The notes: generated from the sequence alone by a model not told the origin. A DNA stretch of 64,000 nt from an uncultured Succinivibrio sp. (GCA_902785325.1 CACZXZ010000005.1:26128-90127), one strand, 5' to 3'. Positions 48,854-58,661 are shown, counted from the first letter of the stretch. Translations and numbers: made by a program.

Positions 48854-50137
48854 ATGGAAATTAAAATTTGGAATAATCTTAGTGACTGTCAAAAACAAGC
48901 AGCACTAACAAGACCTGCGCAATCCTCTTCTGATAAAGTGCAGGAGATTGTATCTAATATCATCTCACGTATCCAAAAAGAGGGCGATTGCGCCCTTTTT
49001 GAATTTTCTAAGACCTTAGATAGATTCGAAGGTAAGAACTTAGAATGGACTAAAGATGAGATTACAGAGGCTTGCTCTCGTGTAGATCAAGAGCTTAAAA
49101 CAGCTATTGATACTGCTTATGAGAACATCAAAAAGTTTCATCAGGCTCAAGAGCCTCACTGCGTAAAGTTAGAAACTTACCCAGGTATCGTTTGTGAAAC
49201 TCACACTCACCCAATTGATTCTGTTGGTTTATATGTACCAGGTGGTTCAGCTCCATTAGTATCAACAGCACTAATGCTAGCAGTACCAGCAGCTATTGCA
49301 GGTTGCCCTGAGGTTATCTTATGCTCACCTCCACCAATTTCAGATGCCATCATTTATGCCGCAACTAAAGCTGGAGTAAAGAGGATCTTTAACCTAGGTG
49401 GCGCACAAGCTATTGCAGCTATGGCTTATGGTACAGAAACTGTACCTAAGGTACTTAAGATCTTTGGTCCTGGTAACCAATTTGTAACTATGGCTAAGCG
49501 TTTAGTATCTAATGATGCTCATGGCGCTGCTATTGATATGCCAGCTGGTCCATCTGAAGTATTAGTAATTGCTGACGATAAGGCAAATCCAGAGTTTGTT
49601 GCAGCTGATTTATTATCTCAAGCTGAGCATGGTCCTGATTCTCAGGTAATTTTAGTAACTCAATCTGAGGATTTTGCTAAAAAGGCTATGGAAGCTGTAG
49701 ATAGACAGCTTGCTGTGCTACCTAGAAAAGAAATTGCAACTAAAGCTTTATCAAAGAGTACTGCTATTGTAGTAGACAATCTTGATGATGCAGTTGTGGT
49801 TTCTAATACTTATGCACCAGAGCACTTAATTTTACAAGTTGAAGATCCTGAAAGCTTATTACCAAAGCTTCGTAATGTAGGCTCTATCTTCGTGGGTGCC
49901 TATACCCCAGAATCTTTAGGCGATTATGCCTCTGGTACTAACCACACCTTACCAACTTATGGCTATGCAAAGACTTGCTGTGCTTTAGGTACTGACGATT
50001 ATCGTCGTCGTTACACTGTGCAAAAGGCAAGCCGCGAAGGCTTACAAGCTATTGCTAAGACCGTAACCACTATGGCTGATGCAGAAGGTCTTGGTGCCCA
50101 CAAGAATGCAGTGGTAGTAAGAGTTAATAGTCTTTAA
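48854..50137 (+). CDS. hisD: Histidinol dehydrogenase
   Basis: This 427-aa HisD catalyses the last two oxidations, from histidinol to histidine, with NAD and zinc. I chose the ATG at 48854 (MEIKIWNNLSDCQ) with AGGA upstream; an earlier in-frame TTG would sit inside the intercistronic hairpin. Diagnostic blocks include SVGLYVPGGSAPLVSTALML, IFGPGNQFVTMAKR, DMPAGPSEVLVIAD, LLSQAEHGPDSQ and YASGTNHTLPTYG, with zinc-ligand residues in place. Confidence 0.97.
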   Translation: MEIKIWNNLSDCQKQAALTRPAQSSSDKVQEIVSNIISRIQKEGDCALFEFSKTLDRFEGKNLEWTKDEITEACSRVDQELKTAIDTAYENIKKFHQAQEPHCVKLETYPGIVCETHTHPIDSVGLYVPGGSAPLVSTALMLAVPAAIAGCPEVILCSPPPISDAIIYAATKAGVKRIFNLGGAQAIAAMAYGTETVPKVLKIFGPGNQFVTMAKRLVSNDAHGAAIDMPAGPSEVLVIADDKANPEFVAADLLSQAEHGPDSQVILVTQSEDFAKKAMEAVDRQLAVLPRKEIATKALSKSTAIVVDNLDDAVVVSNTYAPEHLILQVEDPESLLPKLRNVGSIFVGAYTPESLGDYASGTNHTLPTYGYAKTCCALGTDDYRRRYTVQKASREGLQAIAKTVTTMADAEGLGAHKNAVVVRVNSL

Positions 50138-50152
50138 TTAAAGGAGAAAAGC

Positions 50153-51226
50153 ATGAACTTTGAAAAGTTAATCACCAAACACGTTCAGAAACTTGTTCCA
50201 TACTTATCAGCACGTCGTATTGGTGGTCATGGACATAACTTTTTAAATGCTAATGAGTCTCCTAAAAGTGAAGGTTACTTTTTAAACTCCTCTAGCTTAA
50301 ACCGTTACCCAGATTGCCAACCTGAGGACTTAGTGGAGCGTTTTGCTGATTATGCAAATGTTCATAAAACTCAAGTTATCGCAACTCGTGGTTCAGATGA
50401 GGCTATTGGACTTTTAGTACGTACTTTCTGTGAGCAAGAAAAGGAAGGCATTTTAATTGCTCCTCCTACTTACGGCATGTATGAAGTCGCAGCTGAGACT
50501 AACAATGTGTTAGTTGCTACTTGTGAGAGAAATGAGGATTTATCTTTAAACACTCAAAACATCATTGATGCTGTTAATAACTGCTCTTTTACTATTAAAG
50601 TAGTGTTTATTGACTCCCCTGCTAATCCTTTAGGTACTTGCTATCCTAAGGAGGAATTAGTAAAGCTTCTAAAAGCTCTACCTGATACTCTTATCGTACT
50701 AGATGAGGCTTATATCGAGTTTGCACCTACAGACGCAGATTTAACTTATCTTGTAAATGAGTATGACAATCTTGTGATAACTCGTACTTTATCAAAAGCT
50801 TTTGCTCTAGCAGGTTTACGTTGTGGCTTTGCAATTGCTAACGAAGCAATTATTAAAGCTATGCTAAAAGTTATCGATCCTTACCCAATTTGCGATCCTG
50901 TAGCACAAATTGCTGTACAAGCCCTATCAGATCATGGCGTACAAATGACTAAAGATAGAGCTAAAGCTTGCAACGAACGTCGTGAAATTTTAAGAAAAGC
51001 ACTTTTAGAATTGTCTTTTGTGAAAAAGATTTTCCCATCAGATGCTAACTTCTTATTAGTTGAATTTAATGACGGTCCAAAAGTATTTGATGCTATGGCT
51101 CAAAAGGGTGTAATTCTACGTTCATTTGAAACTAAAAAGAACTTAAAGAACTGCATCAGAATTACCATTGGTTCTGATAGTGAACTTGAAGAGTTAATGC
51201 GTTATCTAAAGGCTTTGGAGAATTAG
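50153..51226 (+). CDS. hisC: Histidinol-phosphate aminotransferase
   Basis: This 357-aa fold-type I PLP enzyme transfers an amino group to imidazole acetol phosphate. The PLP lysine lies in TRTLSKAFALAGLRCGFAIA, and other blocks are LNANESP, DSPANPLGTCY and VLDEAYIEFA. The ribosome binding site AAGGAG is strong and the gene starts 15 bp after hisD. Confidence 0.96.
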   Translation: MNFEKLITKHVQKLVPYLSARRIGGHGHNFLNANESPKSEGYFLNSSSLNRYPDCQPEDLVERFADYANVHKTQVIATRGSDEAIGLLVRTFCEQEKEGILIAPPTYGMYEVAAETNNVLVATCERNEDLSLNTQNIIDAVNNCSFTIKVVFIDSPANPLGTCYPKEELVKLLKALPDTLIVLDEAYIEFAPTDADLTYLVNEYDNLVITRTLSKAFALAGLRCGFAIANEAIIKAMLKVIDPYPICDPVAQIAVQALSDHGVQMTKDRAKACNERREILRKALLELSFVKKIFPSDANFLLVEFNDGPKVFDAMAQKGVILRSFETKKNLKNCIRITIGSDSELEELMRYLKALEN

Positions 51227-51227
51227 T

Positions 51228-52334
51228 GTGAAGAAGTACCTTTTTATTGATCGTGACGGCACATTAGTTCAAGAACCACCTGTAGATCATCAAGTAGATG
51301 CTTTAGACAAAGTAGTTTTTGAAAAGAATGTAATCCCTGCTCTATTAAAATTAAAAGAGCACGGTTTTACTTTTGTGATGGTATCTAACCAAGACGGTTT
51401 AGGCACTGAGTCTTTCCCTTTAAACACTTTTACACCTGCTCATGAGTTGATTTTAAATACCTTACAATCTCAAGGTATTAGCTTTGAGCAAGTGCTAATT
51501 TGTCCACATAAGCCAGCTGACAACTGCGATTGCAGAAAGCCTAAACTTGGTCTTGTGATGGCTTATTTAAAAGATACTTCATGGGATAGAGAAAACTCTT
51601 ATTTTATCGGTGACAGAGACACTGACGTACAAATGGGTCTTAATATGGGTATTACCCCTATTAAGTACAATCCTGAAAATATGCATTGGGATGCAATTGC
51701 CGATAAACTTACTACTGTTGCAAGAGTTGCTACCGTTGAGCGTAACACAAAGGAAACTAAGATCTCTATTAGTGTAGATTTAGATCATGCAGGCAACTCA
51801 AGTTTTGATACTGGCGTAGGCTTTTTTGATCATATGCTAGATCAAATTGCAACTCACGGAGGTATTTCTATCAAAGCAAAAGTTGTAGGTGACTTATTTG
51901 TAGATGAGCACCATACCATTGAAGATACAGGTATTGCCTTAGGTCAAGCTATCTTGCAGGCTTTAGGTGATAAACGTGGTATTGGCCGCTTTGGCTTTGT
52001 GCTACCTATGGATGAGGTTTACGCAAAAGTCTTCTCTGAAAGCTTAGATGACGATAACGTAACTGTAGCCTTAGATATCTCAGGTCGTCCTCATGTAAAA
52101 TTTGACTTTGATACAGATTTTACTCGCGATCATGTAGGTCAAATGCCAACTCAAATGGTATCTCACTTTTTTGAGTCTTTAGCAGTAGCTATGGGACTTA
52201 CCTTACATATGTATGTATCAAAAGGTAATGCTCACCACCAAGTAGAAGCTTTATTTAAAGCCTTTGGTCGTGCCCTACGCGTGGCTTTAGCTCGTCATGG
52301 AAATGAATTACCATCCTCAAAAGGTAAACTCTAA
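51228..52334 (+). CDS. hisB: Bifunctional histidinol-phosphatase/imidazoleglycerol-phosphate dehydratase
   Basis: This 368-aa fused HisB starts at GTG one base after hisC. The HAD phosphatase domain (FIDRDGTLVQEPP, then a zinc loop CPHKPADNCDCRKPK and YFIGDRDTD) occupies about 1-165. The dehydratase domain (TGVGFFDHMLDQIATHGG, DEHHTIEDTGIALGQA, SHFFESLAVAMGL, HHQVEALFKAFGRAL) follows. It is about 13 residues longer than E. coli HisB, owing to a short insert (SESLDDDNV) before the ALDISGRPH block. The fused form is typical of gammaproteobacteria. Confidence 0.97.
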   Translation: MKKYLFIDRDGTLVQEPPVDHQVDALDKVVFEKNVIPALLKLKEHGFTFVMVSNQDGLGTESFPLNTFTPAHELILNTLQSQGISFEQVLICPHKPADNCDCRKPKLGLVMAYLKDTSWDRENSYFIGDRDTDVQMGLNMGITPIKYNPENMHWDAIADKLTTVARVATVERNTKETKISISVDLDHAGNSSFDTGVGFFDHMLDQIATHGGISIKAKVVGDLFVDEHHTIEDTGIALGQAILQALGDKRGIGRFGFVLPMDEVYAKVFSESLDDDNVTVALDISGRPHVKFDFDTDFTRDHVGQMPTQMVSHFFESLAVAMGLTLHMYVSKGNAHHQVEALFKAFGRALRVALARHGNELPSSKGKL

Positions 52335-52335
52335 T

Positions 52336-52950
52336 ATGCCAATAAAGATTTGTATTATTGACACTGGTTCAGCTAATTTAAATTCAGTAGTTCAAGCGTT
52401 CAAACGCTTAAACTATGAGGCAGTTGTAACCTCTGATACTAGTGAATTAGCTACAGCAGATCGCCTTGTACTACCAGGTGTTGGAACTGCTTGTGCGGTT
52501 ATGAGTGGTGTTGATAAATATAATTTACGTGATTTTATTATCAACACTAAAAAACCACTCTTAGGCATTTGCCTAGGCATGCAAATTCAAGTTACAGATT
52601 CTAAAGAAGTACCTTTAGAGTCAAATGATGACGTGATACCTTGTCTTAACATTATGCCAGGTCACGTGGTAAAAATTCCTGATACAGGTTTGTACCTTCC
52701 TCATATGGGTTGGAATACTGTAACTCATACAGATCATCCTCTATTTGATGGTATTAAGCAGGATGCTTATTTTTATTTTGATCACTCCTTTGCTATTGAA
52801 GTAACTGAAAACACCATTGGTAAAACTAATTATGGTGTAGATTTTTCAAGTGCAATTGCTAAAGACAATTTTATGGGTGTGCAATTCCACCCTGAAAAAT
52901 CGTCAAAAGCAGGTGAACAATTAGTTACTAATTTTATTAAGAATTTCTAG
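52336..52950 (+). CDS. hisH: Imidazole glycerol phosphate synthase, glutaminase subunit
   Basis: This 204-aa class I glutamine amidotransferase starts at the ATG one base after the hisB stop (MPIKICIIDTGSANLNS). The nucleophile Cys is in PLLGICLGMQIQ and the His/Glu pair in GVQFHPEKSSKAG. It releases ammonia that is channelled to HisF. Confidence 0.96.
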   Translation: MPIKICIIDTGSANLNSVVQAFKRLNYEAVVTSDTSELATADRLVLPGVGTACAVMSGVDKYNLRDFIINTKKPLLGICLGMQIQVTDSKEVPLESNDDVIPCLNIMPGHVVKIPDTGLYLPHMGWNTVTHTDHPLFDGIKQDAYFYFDHSFAIEVTENTIGKTNYGVDFSSAIAKDNFMGVQFHPEKSSKAGEQLVTNFIKNF

Positions 52951-52958
52951 GAGAAAAC

Positions 52959-53693
52959 ATGATCATTCCTGCTTTAGATCTTTCAGGTGGACACGTAGTA
53001 CGCTTAAAACAGGGCGATTTTGGTCAAAAAACTGTTTTCAACGTAGATCCTATTAAGCGTATTTATGATGCGGCAAATCAAGGTGCGCAACTTATTCACA
53101 TTGTTGATTTAGATGGTGCTAAAGATCCTATCTTAAGACAACGTGCTTTAATTTCTAAGATTGTAAAAGCCTCCCCTGTGCCTATTCAAACTGGTGGTGG
53201 AATTCGCTCTGCTTTTGATATAGAAAACCTATTAAATTTAGGTGTAGAGCGTGTAGTAGTGGGCTCAGTTGCTGTAAAACACCCAGAATTAGTTCGTGGT
53301 TGGTTAAAGCTATATGGTCCTGAGCATTTTACCTTAGCTCTAGATGTTCGTATCATTGACAATGTACCTTATGTAGCTACCCACGGTTGGTTACAAACTT
53401 CAAATACCACTTTAGATCAGGTATTAAGACACTATCTACCATTCCACGTAGAGCATGTATTAGTAACTGATATTAGCAAAGATGGCATGATGAAAGGTGC
53501 TAACAACAATTTATATGCTGCTTTATACAAGAAATACCCTGATTTAGATATCATCGCCTCTGGTGGTATTTCCTCTTTAGACGATGTTAAAGCAGTAGCA
53601 CAGGCTGGTGCTCATTCTGTGGTTTTAGGTCGTTCTCTACTTGAAGGACGTTTTAGCGTTGAGGAGGCTATTAAATGCTGGCAAAACGCATAA
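52959..53693 (+). CDS. hisA: ProFAR isomerase
   Basis: This 244-aa TIM barrel has the HisA signature: [20 protein letters not shown], then [18 protein letters not shown] and [14 protein letters not shown], with catalytic Asp residues in strands 1 and 5 (D7 and the D of TDISKDG). It starts eight bases after hisH, and hisF overlaps its end by 19 bp. Confidence 0.97.
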   Translation: MIIPALDLSGGHVVRLKQGDFGQKTVFNVDPIKRIYDAANQGAQLIHIVDLDGAKDPILRQRALISKIVKASPVPIQTGGGIRSAFDIENLLNLGVERVVVGSVAVKHPELVRGWLKLYGPEHFTLALDVRIIDNVPYVATHGWLQTSNTTLDQVLRHYLPFHVEHVLVTDISKDGMMKGANNNLYAALYKKYPDLDIIASGGISSLDDVKAVAQAGAHSVVLGRSLLEGRFSVEEAIKCWQNA

Positions 53694-54448
53694 TTCCTTG
53701 TCTTGATGTAAGAGATGGCGTAGTTGTAAAAGGCGTGCAATTTAGAAACCATGAAGTAATGGGCTCTATTATTGATCTTGCTAAACGCTATGCTGATGAA
53801 GGTGCTGACGAGTTAGTATTCTATGATATCACTGCCTCCTCAGACGGTCGCCGTGTAGATAAATCCTGGGTTGCAAAAGTTGCAGAGGTTATCAATATTC
53901 CATTTGCTGTAGCAGGTGGCATCAAATCTGTTGAAGATGCTAAAACTATTCTTGCATATGGTGCTGATAAGATTTCAATTAACTCTCCAGCTCTTGCTGA
54001 TCCTAGCTTAATCACAAGACTTGCGGATAAGTTTGGTGTACAGTGTGTCGTTGTAGGTATTGATACTTATTATGACAAAGAAACTGATAACTACCTTGTA
54101 AAACAATACACAGGTGATGTTAGCCGTACTGTTACCACTCATTGGCATACTTTAGATTGGGTTGAGGAAGTACAAAAGCGTGGTGCTGGTGAAATCGTAC
54201 TTAATATGATGAACCAAGACGGCATGAAGAATGGCTATGATCTTGAGCAACTTAAAAAGGTAAGAGCTATTTGCAAGTTGCCTTTAATTGCTTCAGGTGG
54301 TGCAGGTACCATGGATCACTTTTTAGAGGCTTTTGAAATTGCTCATACTGATGGTGCTTTAGCAGCCTCTGTATTCCATAAAGGTACCATTCATATTCCT
54401 AAGTTAAAAGAATACTTAAAATCAAAAGGAGTTTGTATCCGTGATTAG
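53675..54448 (+). CDS. hisF: Imidazole glycerol phosphate synthase, cyclase subunit
   Basis: This 257-aa TIM barrel begins [20 protein letters not shown], with [44 protein letters not shown] and [12 protein letters not shown]. Catalytic Asp11 and the D of NQDGMK are present. It overlaps hisA by 19 bp and works as a complex with HisH. Confidence 0.97.
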   Translation: MLAKRIIPCLDVRDGVVVKGVQFRNHEVMGSIIDLAKRYADEGADELVFYDITASSDGRRVDKSWVAKVAEVINIPFAVAGGIKSVEDAKTILAYGADKISINSPALADPSLITRLADKFGVQCVVVGIDTYYDKETDNYLVKQYTGDVSRTVTTHWHTLDWVEEVQKRGAGEIVLNMMNQDGMKNGYDLEQLKKVRAICKLPLIASGGAGTMDHFLEAFEIAHTDGALAASVFHKGTIHIPKLKEYLKSKGVCIRD

Positions 54449-54845
54449 ATATTTTCATGGTTTTCAAAGTATCGACGAACTAGACTTTGAAAAAGTTGAT
54501 GGCTTAATGCCAGCTATCGTACAAGACTGCCAAACCGGCATGGTCTTAATGATGGGTTACATGACCAAGGAGTCTTTACAAAAGACTTTAGATACAGGCT
54601 ACGTTACCTTCTTTTCAAGAACAAGACAGAAGCTTTGGACTAAAGGTGAGGAATCAGGTCATTTCTTACATATGAGATCAATTACCTGTGATTGTGACAA
54701 AGATACTTTATTAGTATTAGCAAGACCTGACGGTCCTACTTGCCATAAGGGTACTCAAAGTTGCTTTGATGCATCCCCACTTCCGGATGCAACCTGCAGA
54801 TATATGTCAGGTAATCCACTTCAAAGTTACAATTTTGTAAAATAA
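54441..54845 (+). CDS. hisI: Phosphoribosyl-AMP cyclohydrolase (HisI domain only)
   Basis: This 134-aa protein has a complete PRA-CH domain ([40 protein letters not shown], then [20 protein letters not shown] and [10 protein letters not shown]). The zinc and magnesium ligands are present (DCDKD, C...H). In most gammaproteobacteria this is the first half of a fused HisIE of about 200 aa; here it ends just after CF, so the PRA-PH (HisE) domain is missing. A terminator follows directly. HisE must be encoded elsewhere or the pathway is incomplete. It starts at GTG and overlaps hisF by 8 bp. Confidence 0.94.
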   Translation: MIRYFHGFQSIDELDFEKVDGLMPAIVQDCQTGMVLMMGYMTKESLQKTLDTGYVTFFSRTRQKLWTKGEESGHFLHMRSITCDCDKDTLLVLARPDGPTCHKGTQSCFDASPLPDATCRYMSGNPLQSYNFVK

Positions 54846-54850
54846 TTCTT

Positions 54851-54876
54851 AAAGTGCACCTTGGTGCACTTTTTTA
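54851..54876 (+). terminator. Terminator of the his operon
   Basis: AAAGTGCACC (54851-54860) and GGTGCACTTT (54863-54872) form a 10-bp stem with a two-base loop, running into a T-tract. It lies between hisI and terC. Confidence 0.92.
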
Positions 54877-54890
54877 TCGTAGGTAAAGTC

Positions 54891-55916
54891 ATGCAAACTA
54901 CTCCACATATTGGGTTAGAAACTGAAACAGTTATCATTTTTACTGCTTTAGCTATTTTAGGTTTAATAATCGATTTATGGGCACATAGAAGCGATAAACC
55001 TATTTCTTTAAAGGCAGCTACCTTTTGGTCCTGCTTTTGGGTTTTAGTAGGCGTAAGTTTTGGTGCTTTCTTATATTTCCATTTCTCACCTGAAGTATCC
55101 TCCCTTTATTTTGCAGGCTACGCTTTTGAAATGGCCTTATCTGTTGATAACCTCTTTGCAATTATGGCTATCTTCTCGTGGTTTGGTATTAAATCAGGCT
55201 ACACTCATAGAGTGCTTTATTGGGGCGTATTAGGTGCTGTAGTATTTAGACTTATCTTTGTGCTAATTGGTACTTCCCTATTTGCTATGGGTCCTTACGT
55301 AGAAGTGGTATTTGCTATTGTGATCTTCTTATCAGCTTACATGATGCTAAAAAAGAAGGATACACAAGAGCTTACAGATTTCTCAGCACATGGAGCTTAT
55401 AGACTAGTTAAATCCTTTGTTCCACTTTATCCAAAACTTGTAGGACACAACTTCTTTATCTCCCACAAGCATGTATTAGAGGAATTAAAAAAGGAAGAGA
55501 ATAAGAATATTGTACTTAAGAAGACAGGCTTTATTTATGCTACACCTCTATTCTTATGCTTAGCTATTGTAGAAACTTCAGATGTGATGTTTGCCTTTGA
55601 TTCTGTACCTGCTGTTATTGCAGTATCTAAAGATCCTTTCATTGTTTACTCATGCATGATCTTTGCAATTATGGGCTTACGTTCTATGTACTTTATCTTA
55701 GATGCTTTATCTAATGCCTTAGTACATCTTGAAAAGGCTGTTATTTTCTTATTATTCTTTGTAGCTTTCAAACTACTATCTAGTGCAAGCTTACATATTA
55801 CAGGCTACGGCTTTGAGATTAGTGTTTACACATCCTTATATGTAATTGCAGGCGCTTTATCCTTAGGTGTGATTGCAAGCTTATTGTCAAAGAAGAAAGA
55901 GAATAAAGACAATTAG
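54891..55916 (+). CDS. TerC/Alx-family membrane protein
   Basis: This 341-aa protein starts at the ATG at 54891 (MQTTPHIG, with AGG upstream); an upstream TTG lies inside the his terminator. About eight to nine membrane spans are seen. The family signatures are FEMALSVDNLFAIMAIFSWF (about 89-108) and ETSDVMFAFDSVPAVIA (about 223-239), whose Asp residues lie in the membrane. TerC/Alx proteins export manganese and are linked to metal homeostasis and, in some cases, tellurite resistance. The name should not be read as tellurite resistance here. Confidence 0.93.
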   Translation: MQTTPHIGLETETVIIFTALAILGLIIDLWAHRSDKPISLKAATFWSCFWVLVGVSFGAFLYFHFSPEVSSLYFAGYAFEMALSVDNLFAIMAIFSWFGIKSGYTHRVLYWGVLGAVVFRLIFVLIGTSLFAMGPYVEVVFAIVIFLSAYMMLKKKDTQELTDFSAHGAYRLVKSFVPLYPKLVGHNFFISHKHVLEELKKEENKNIVLKKTGFIYATPLFLCLAIVETSDVMFAFDSVPAVIAVSKDPFIVYSCMIFAIMGLRSMYFILDALSNALVHLEKAVIFLLFFVAFKLLSSASLHITGYGFEISVYTSLYVIAGALSLGVIASLLSKKKENKDN

Positions 55917-55930
55917 AAAAAACGTAGAAG

Positions 55931-55958
55931 ACAGATCTTACTTTCAAGATCTGTTTTC
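55931..55958. terminator. Bidirectional terminator between terC and the AAA ATPase
   Basis: ACAGATCT (55931-55938) pairs with AGATCTGT (55947-55954), followed by TTTT on the plus strand and preceded by an A-run further left. The convergent genes on both sides use it. Confidence 0.75.
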
Positions 55959-55963
55959 CTAAA

Positions 55964-57115
55964 CTACCTTAGTTTTATGCAAGGAATAGCACCATACGTG
56001 CCATTTAGATAGTCCTTTTTAAGATCGTCACTCTTAGCCACATTTCTAAATTCTAACAAAGAAAATAGTTCAGTAGATCTACTATCATTAAGCTCTGTAA
56101 ACCAAATTTGATCTCGTCTAAATAGCTTATTATCAAGTAAGTTAACATCGTGAGTTGTAAACACAAGCTGAGCTTTTTTATTTGCCTTTGCTTTATTAAA
56201 AGTATTTACAACATATTGAATGACAGCCTCGTGAAAATCTACATCTAAATTATCCGCTAACAGAATTTTATCATTCCTTAATACATCCATCATTAGTGCC
56301 ACAAGCTCAACTAGCTTTTTGATACCGGTTGACTCTTCTGTTTCTAGTCTAGTTTCAAAATTGTCATACACAACAGTAGTGAGGTTTTGATGCATGTCGC
56401 TAGAAAATGAAATTTTTAGATCTTTAATTCCTGTACCAAGTTTTTGCATACTACAAAGAAAGACTTCCTTCTTCAAACTATTTTGTTGCAAGAATTTTAA
56501 ACCATCTTTAAGGTAGCTTGACTCTTCAGGATTGTAATAGACGATATCATCACTAAAGAATCTAAAGGCTATTTCTGTTCTTAGACTTGGTGAAAAATTA
56601 GCTAGACATGAAAGAAATAAGCGGTTTTCTTTAAGCACTGATAGAGCTGCTTTTACAGATTGTTTAGTATATCTTGAGCCTAAACTTATTTCGTTATATT
56701 TACGTTCAAAGATCTTCTGTCTTCTTCCTTTATTGAAGCAATATAAGTACTCCTCTAAAACAGCTCCATTTAATAGTGAAAATCCATATGCAAATCTATA
56801 AATGCTTTCTACAAAATGGAATTGATATACACTAGGAGTATTGTCTGAACTTAACTTGTGAGGATTATGTTCAATCAATTGACCTGGCTGATATTGTATG
56901 CTGTTGCAAACAAGATATTTAGCAAAAGCAATTGCGCTCAAAAAATTACTTTTACCTGAACCATTGGCTCCATAAATTGCCATTGTTCTGTCAAATTTGT
57001 ATTTTTCAAAACTTAAAAGGCAATCACTGTGAGATGTATCTTTTGAAGCTAGCGCTGAAAAAGTAATTTTGTCTTTAATAGACTTGTGATTTGAACAAGA
57101 AAACTCAATAAGCAT
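55964..57115 (-). CDS. RloA/AbiLi-like AAA ATPase
   Basis: This 383-aa protein has FSCSNHKSIKDKITFSALAS at the start, Walker A GANGSGKS (49-56), signature-like ESTGIKKLVEL, then ILLADNLDVDFHEAVIQYVV as Walker B and VFTTHDVNLL as the switch His. The C-terminus (RRDQIWFTELNDSRSTELFS, then YLNGTYGAIP) is typical of RloA/AbiLi-type ATPases from defence and toxin-like operons. Their usual partner RloB/AbiLii is absent. In Walker B, Asn replaces the expected Glu (ADN instead of DE), so hydrolysis may be weak. A decayed or single-gene defence system is one reading. Confidence 0.8.
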   Translation of the reverse strand: MLIEFSCSNHKSIKDKITFSALASKDTSHSDCLLSFEKYKFDRTMAIYGANGSGKSNFLSAIAFAKYLVCNSIQYQPGQLIEHNPHKLSSDNTPSVYQFHFVESIYRFAYGFSLLNGAVLEEYLYCFNKGRRQKIFERKYNEISLGSRYTKQSVKAALSVLKENRLFLSCLANFSPSLRTEIAFRFFSDDIVYYNPEESSYLKDGLKFLQQNSLKKEVFLCSMQKLGTGIKDLKISFSSDMHQNLTTVVYDNFETRLETEESTGIKKLVELVALMMDVLRNDKILLADNLDVDFHEAVIQYVVNTFNKAKANKKAQLVFTTHDVNLLDNKLFRRDQIWFTELNDSRSTELFSLLEFRNVAKSDDLKKDYLNGTYGAIPCIKLR

Positions 57116-57134
57116 AAGTTAAAAATTTCTGTTA

Positions 57135-57166
57135 GAGAAAAAATCTCTTCACTTGAAGAGATTTAG
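57135..57166 (-). terminator. Terminator after the exported-protein gene
   Basis: AAATCTCTTC (57141-57150) pairs with GAAGAGATTT (57155-57164) around a 4-base loop, with T-rich sequence beyond on the minus strand. It closes the dusC-containing transcript. Confidence 0.85.
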
Positions 57167-57199
57167 ATTAAGAAAAATGCCCTATAAGTTAGGTGATGT

Positions 57200-57697
57200 T
57201 TACTGACTTACTACCTTCTCACCAATTTCTCTATCTTCAAAGGTACGCTTGCCGTTAACAATGCTATTTACGTAAGTGTTGATTAAATCAATAGCGATAC
57301 GGTCATATTCCCCTGAAAGCTCGATGGTATACATGTTAGAGATTTCACCTACAACTACTACATCTCTACCAATATTTGAGCAAGAGGCTGAGTAAAAACC
57401 TTTACCTAACTGTTTTGGACTTTTACAACCATTGCTTTTTACATATTCATCGATAATTGTTTTAGCATCTTTGTTGTTTGTGCGTCTTGAATAGGTAAAT
57501 CTAACTATAGTCTTTGGTACTTTTTGGGTCTTAGGATTTACAGGAGAGGTGTACTCAACTGTAGTACCAATAATTGCAACGCCCCATGATTCTGGTACTG
57601 CAGGTAAAAATGCAGGACGAATAATAGAAGCTAAACTTTGGGTTACAAAGCTTAAGGTTGCAATTAGTAATAAAGATTTTAGGGTTTTAAATCTCAT
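57200..57697 (-). CDS. Exported protein of unknown function
   Basis: This 165-aa protein has a clear signal peptide (MRFKTLKSLLLIATLSFVTQ, cleavage likely after SLA-S). The mature part is a small alpha/beta domain with two cysteines (NGCKSPKQLGKGFYSASCSN) likely to form a disulfide in the periplasm. It overlaps the end of dusC by 11 bp. No family is recognised. Confidence 0.75.
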   Translation of the reverse strand: MRFKTLKSLLLIATLSFVTQSLASIIRPAFLPAVPESWGVAIIGTTVEYTSPVNPKTQKVPKTIVRFTYSRRTNNKDAKTIIDEYVKSNGCKSPKQLGKGFYSASCSNIGRDVVVVGEISNMYTIELSGEYDRIAIDLINTYVNSIVNGKRTFEDREIGEKVVSQ

Positions 57698-58661
57698 GAA
57701 CAGACAACTCCTCTTTTGAGATTTGGTTTTCTAATAATTTTAGACCATCAGCCACGTTAGTGCATCGACAAAAGTCTTTAAAAAATGGGGTTAACTCAGA
57801 TCTGTGAACTCTTGCATATCCTAAAAACTGTTTTGCCCTATCCATAACTGTTTTTTCAGTTCTTGTGGTGGCACTAAATACCTCAATTACCTCAATTGCA
57901 GTTTGAAGCACCTTTGATAGTGGATATGACTGTTGCTCACCTTTAATCACATAACCTAAATTAGGCTCAGGAAAAGCACCTCTACCACACATAAAGTGAT
58001 CGCACAGTGTGAGCTTCTCACAGTCACAAGCTTCTTGATAAGAGTTGATGTTACCGTTAGCAACAATTCTAATGCCACCTGTTAACTCATGCAGTGGTCT
58101 TATTGCACTCCAATCTAAAGCTTCTGTCTTATATAAATCTTTTCTTGTACGACAATGGATGGTGATTTCCTCAACTCCAGGAACACTAATTGCCTTTACA
58201 ATTTGTGGCGCTTCACTCTTATCTAAAAAGCCTAAACGAATTTTTACTGAGAGTGCGTATTTTGGATCTAAGGTTTGACGTACAGTATCTACAATCTCGT
58301 GTAAAAGCTCAGGCTCTTTTAAAAGCATAGCTCCTGAATGATGAACAAAACGAGAGGGACAACCAAAATTAAGATCAATAGACTTAGCACCAAGGTTACA
58401 AGCAATAACCGCTGATTGAGCTAAAGTCTTTGGATTGTCACCTAATAGTTGCACTCTTAAAGGAGTTCCGTCATCAGTCTTACAATCATTTTGATATTCA
58501 GGAATTTCACGAAGTAGAGTTTTTTCTGATACCACTAAATCAGTAACTCTAATAAATTCTGAAAAGCACAAATCGTAGCCACCATGAGCACATAAGACTT
58601 TTCTCATAGGACCGTCGGCTAAACCTTCTAAAGGAGCTAAATATACTTTGTAATTATTCAT
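57687..58661 (-). CDS. dusC: tRNA-dihydrouridine(16) synthase
   Basis: This 324-aa Dus-family enzyme has YLAPLEGLADGPMRKVL, CFSEFIRVTDLVV, VQLLGDNPKTLAQSA and IDLNFGCPSRFVHHSGAMLL, with catalytic C101. KIRLGF, IHCRTRKDLYK and ANGNINS bind FMN. Compared with DusA and DusB, the sequence fits the DusC subgroup best (LAP.EG, TEF.RV-like start and length). It reduces uridine in the tRNA D-loop. It is translationally coupled to the exported protein that follows. Confidence 0.92.
   Translation of the reverse strand: MNNYKVYLAPLEGLADGPMRKVLCAHGGYDLCFSEFIRVTDLVVSEKTLLREIPEYQNDCKTDDGTPLRVQLLGDNPKTLAQSAVIACNLGAKSIDLNFGCPSRFVHHSGAMLLKEPELLHEIVDTVRQTLDPKYALSVKIRLGFLDKSEAPQIVKAISVPGVEEITIHCRTRKDLYKTEALDWSAIRPLHELTGGIRIVANGNINSYQEACDCEKLTLCDHFMCGRGAFPEPNLGYVIKGEQQSYPLSKVLQTAIEVIEVFSATTRTEKTVMDRAKQFLGYARVHRSELTPFFKDFCRCTNVADGLKLLENQISKEELSVHEI

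Noticed and set aside
54891-55916. Tellurite resistance function for the TerC protein
   Set aside because: No other ter genes are nearby and TerC/Alx proteins are mainly linked to manganese export.
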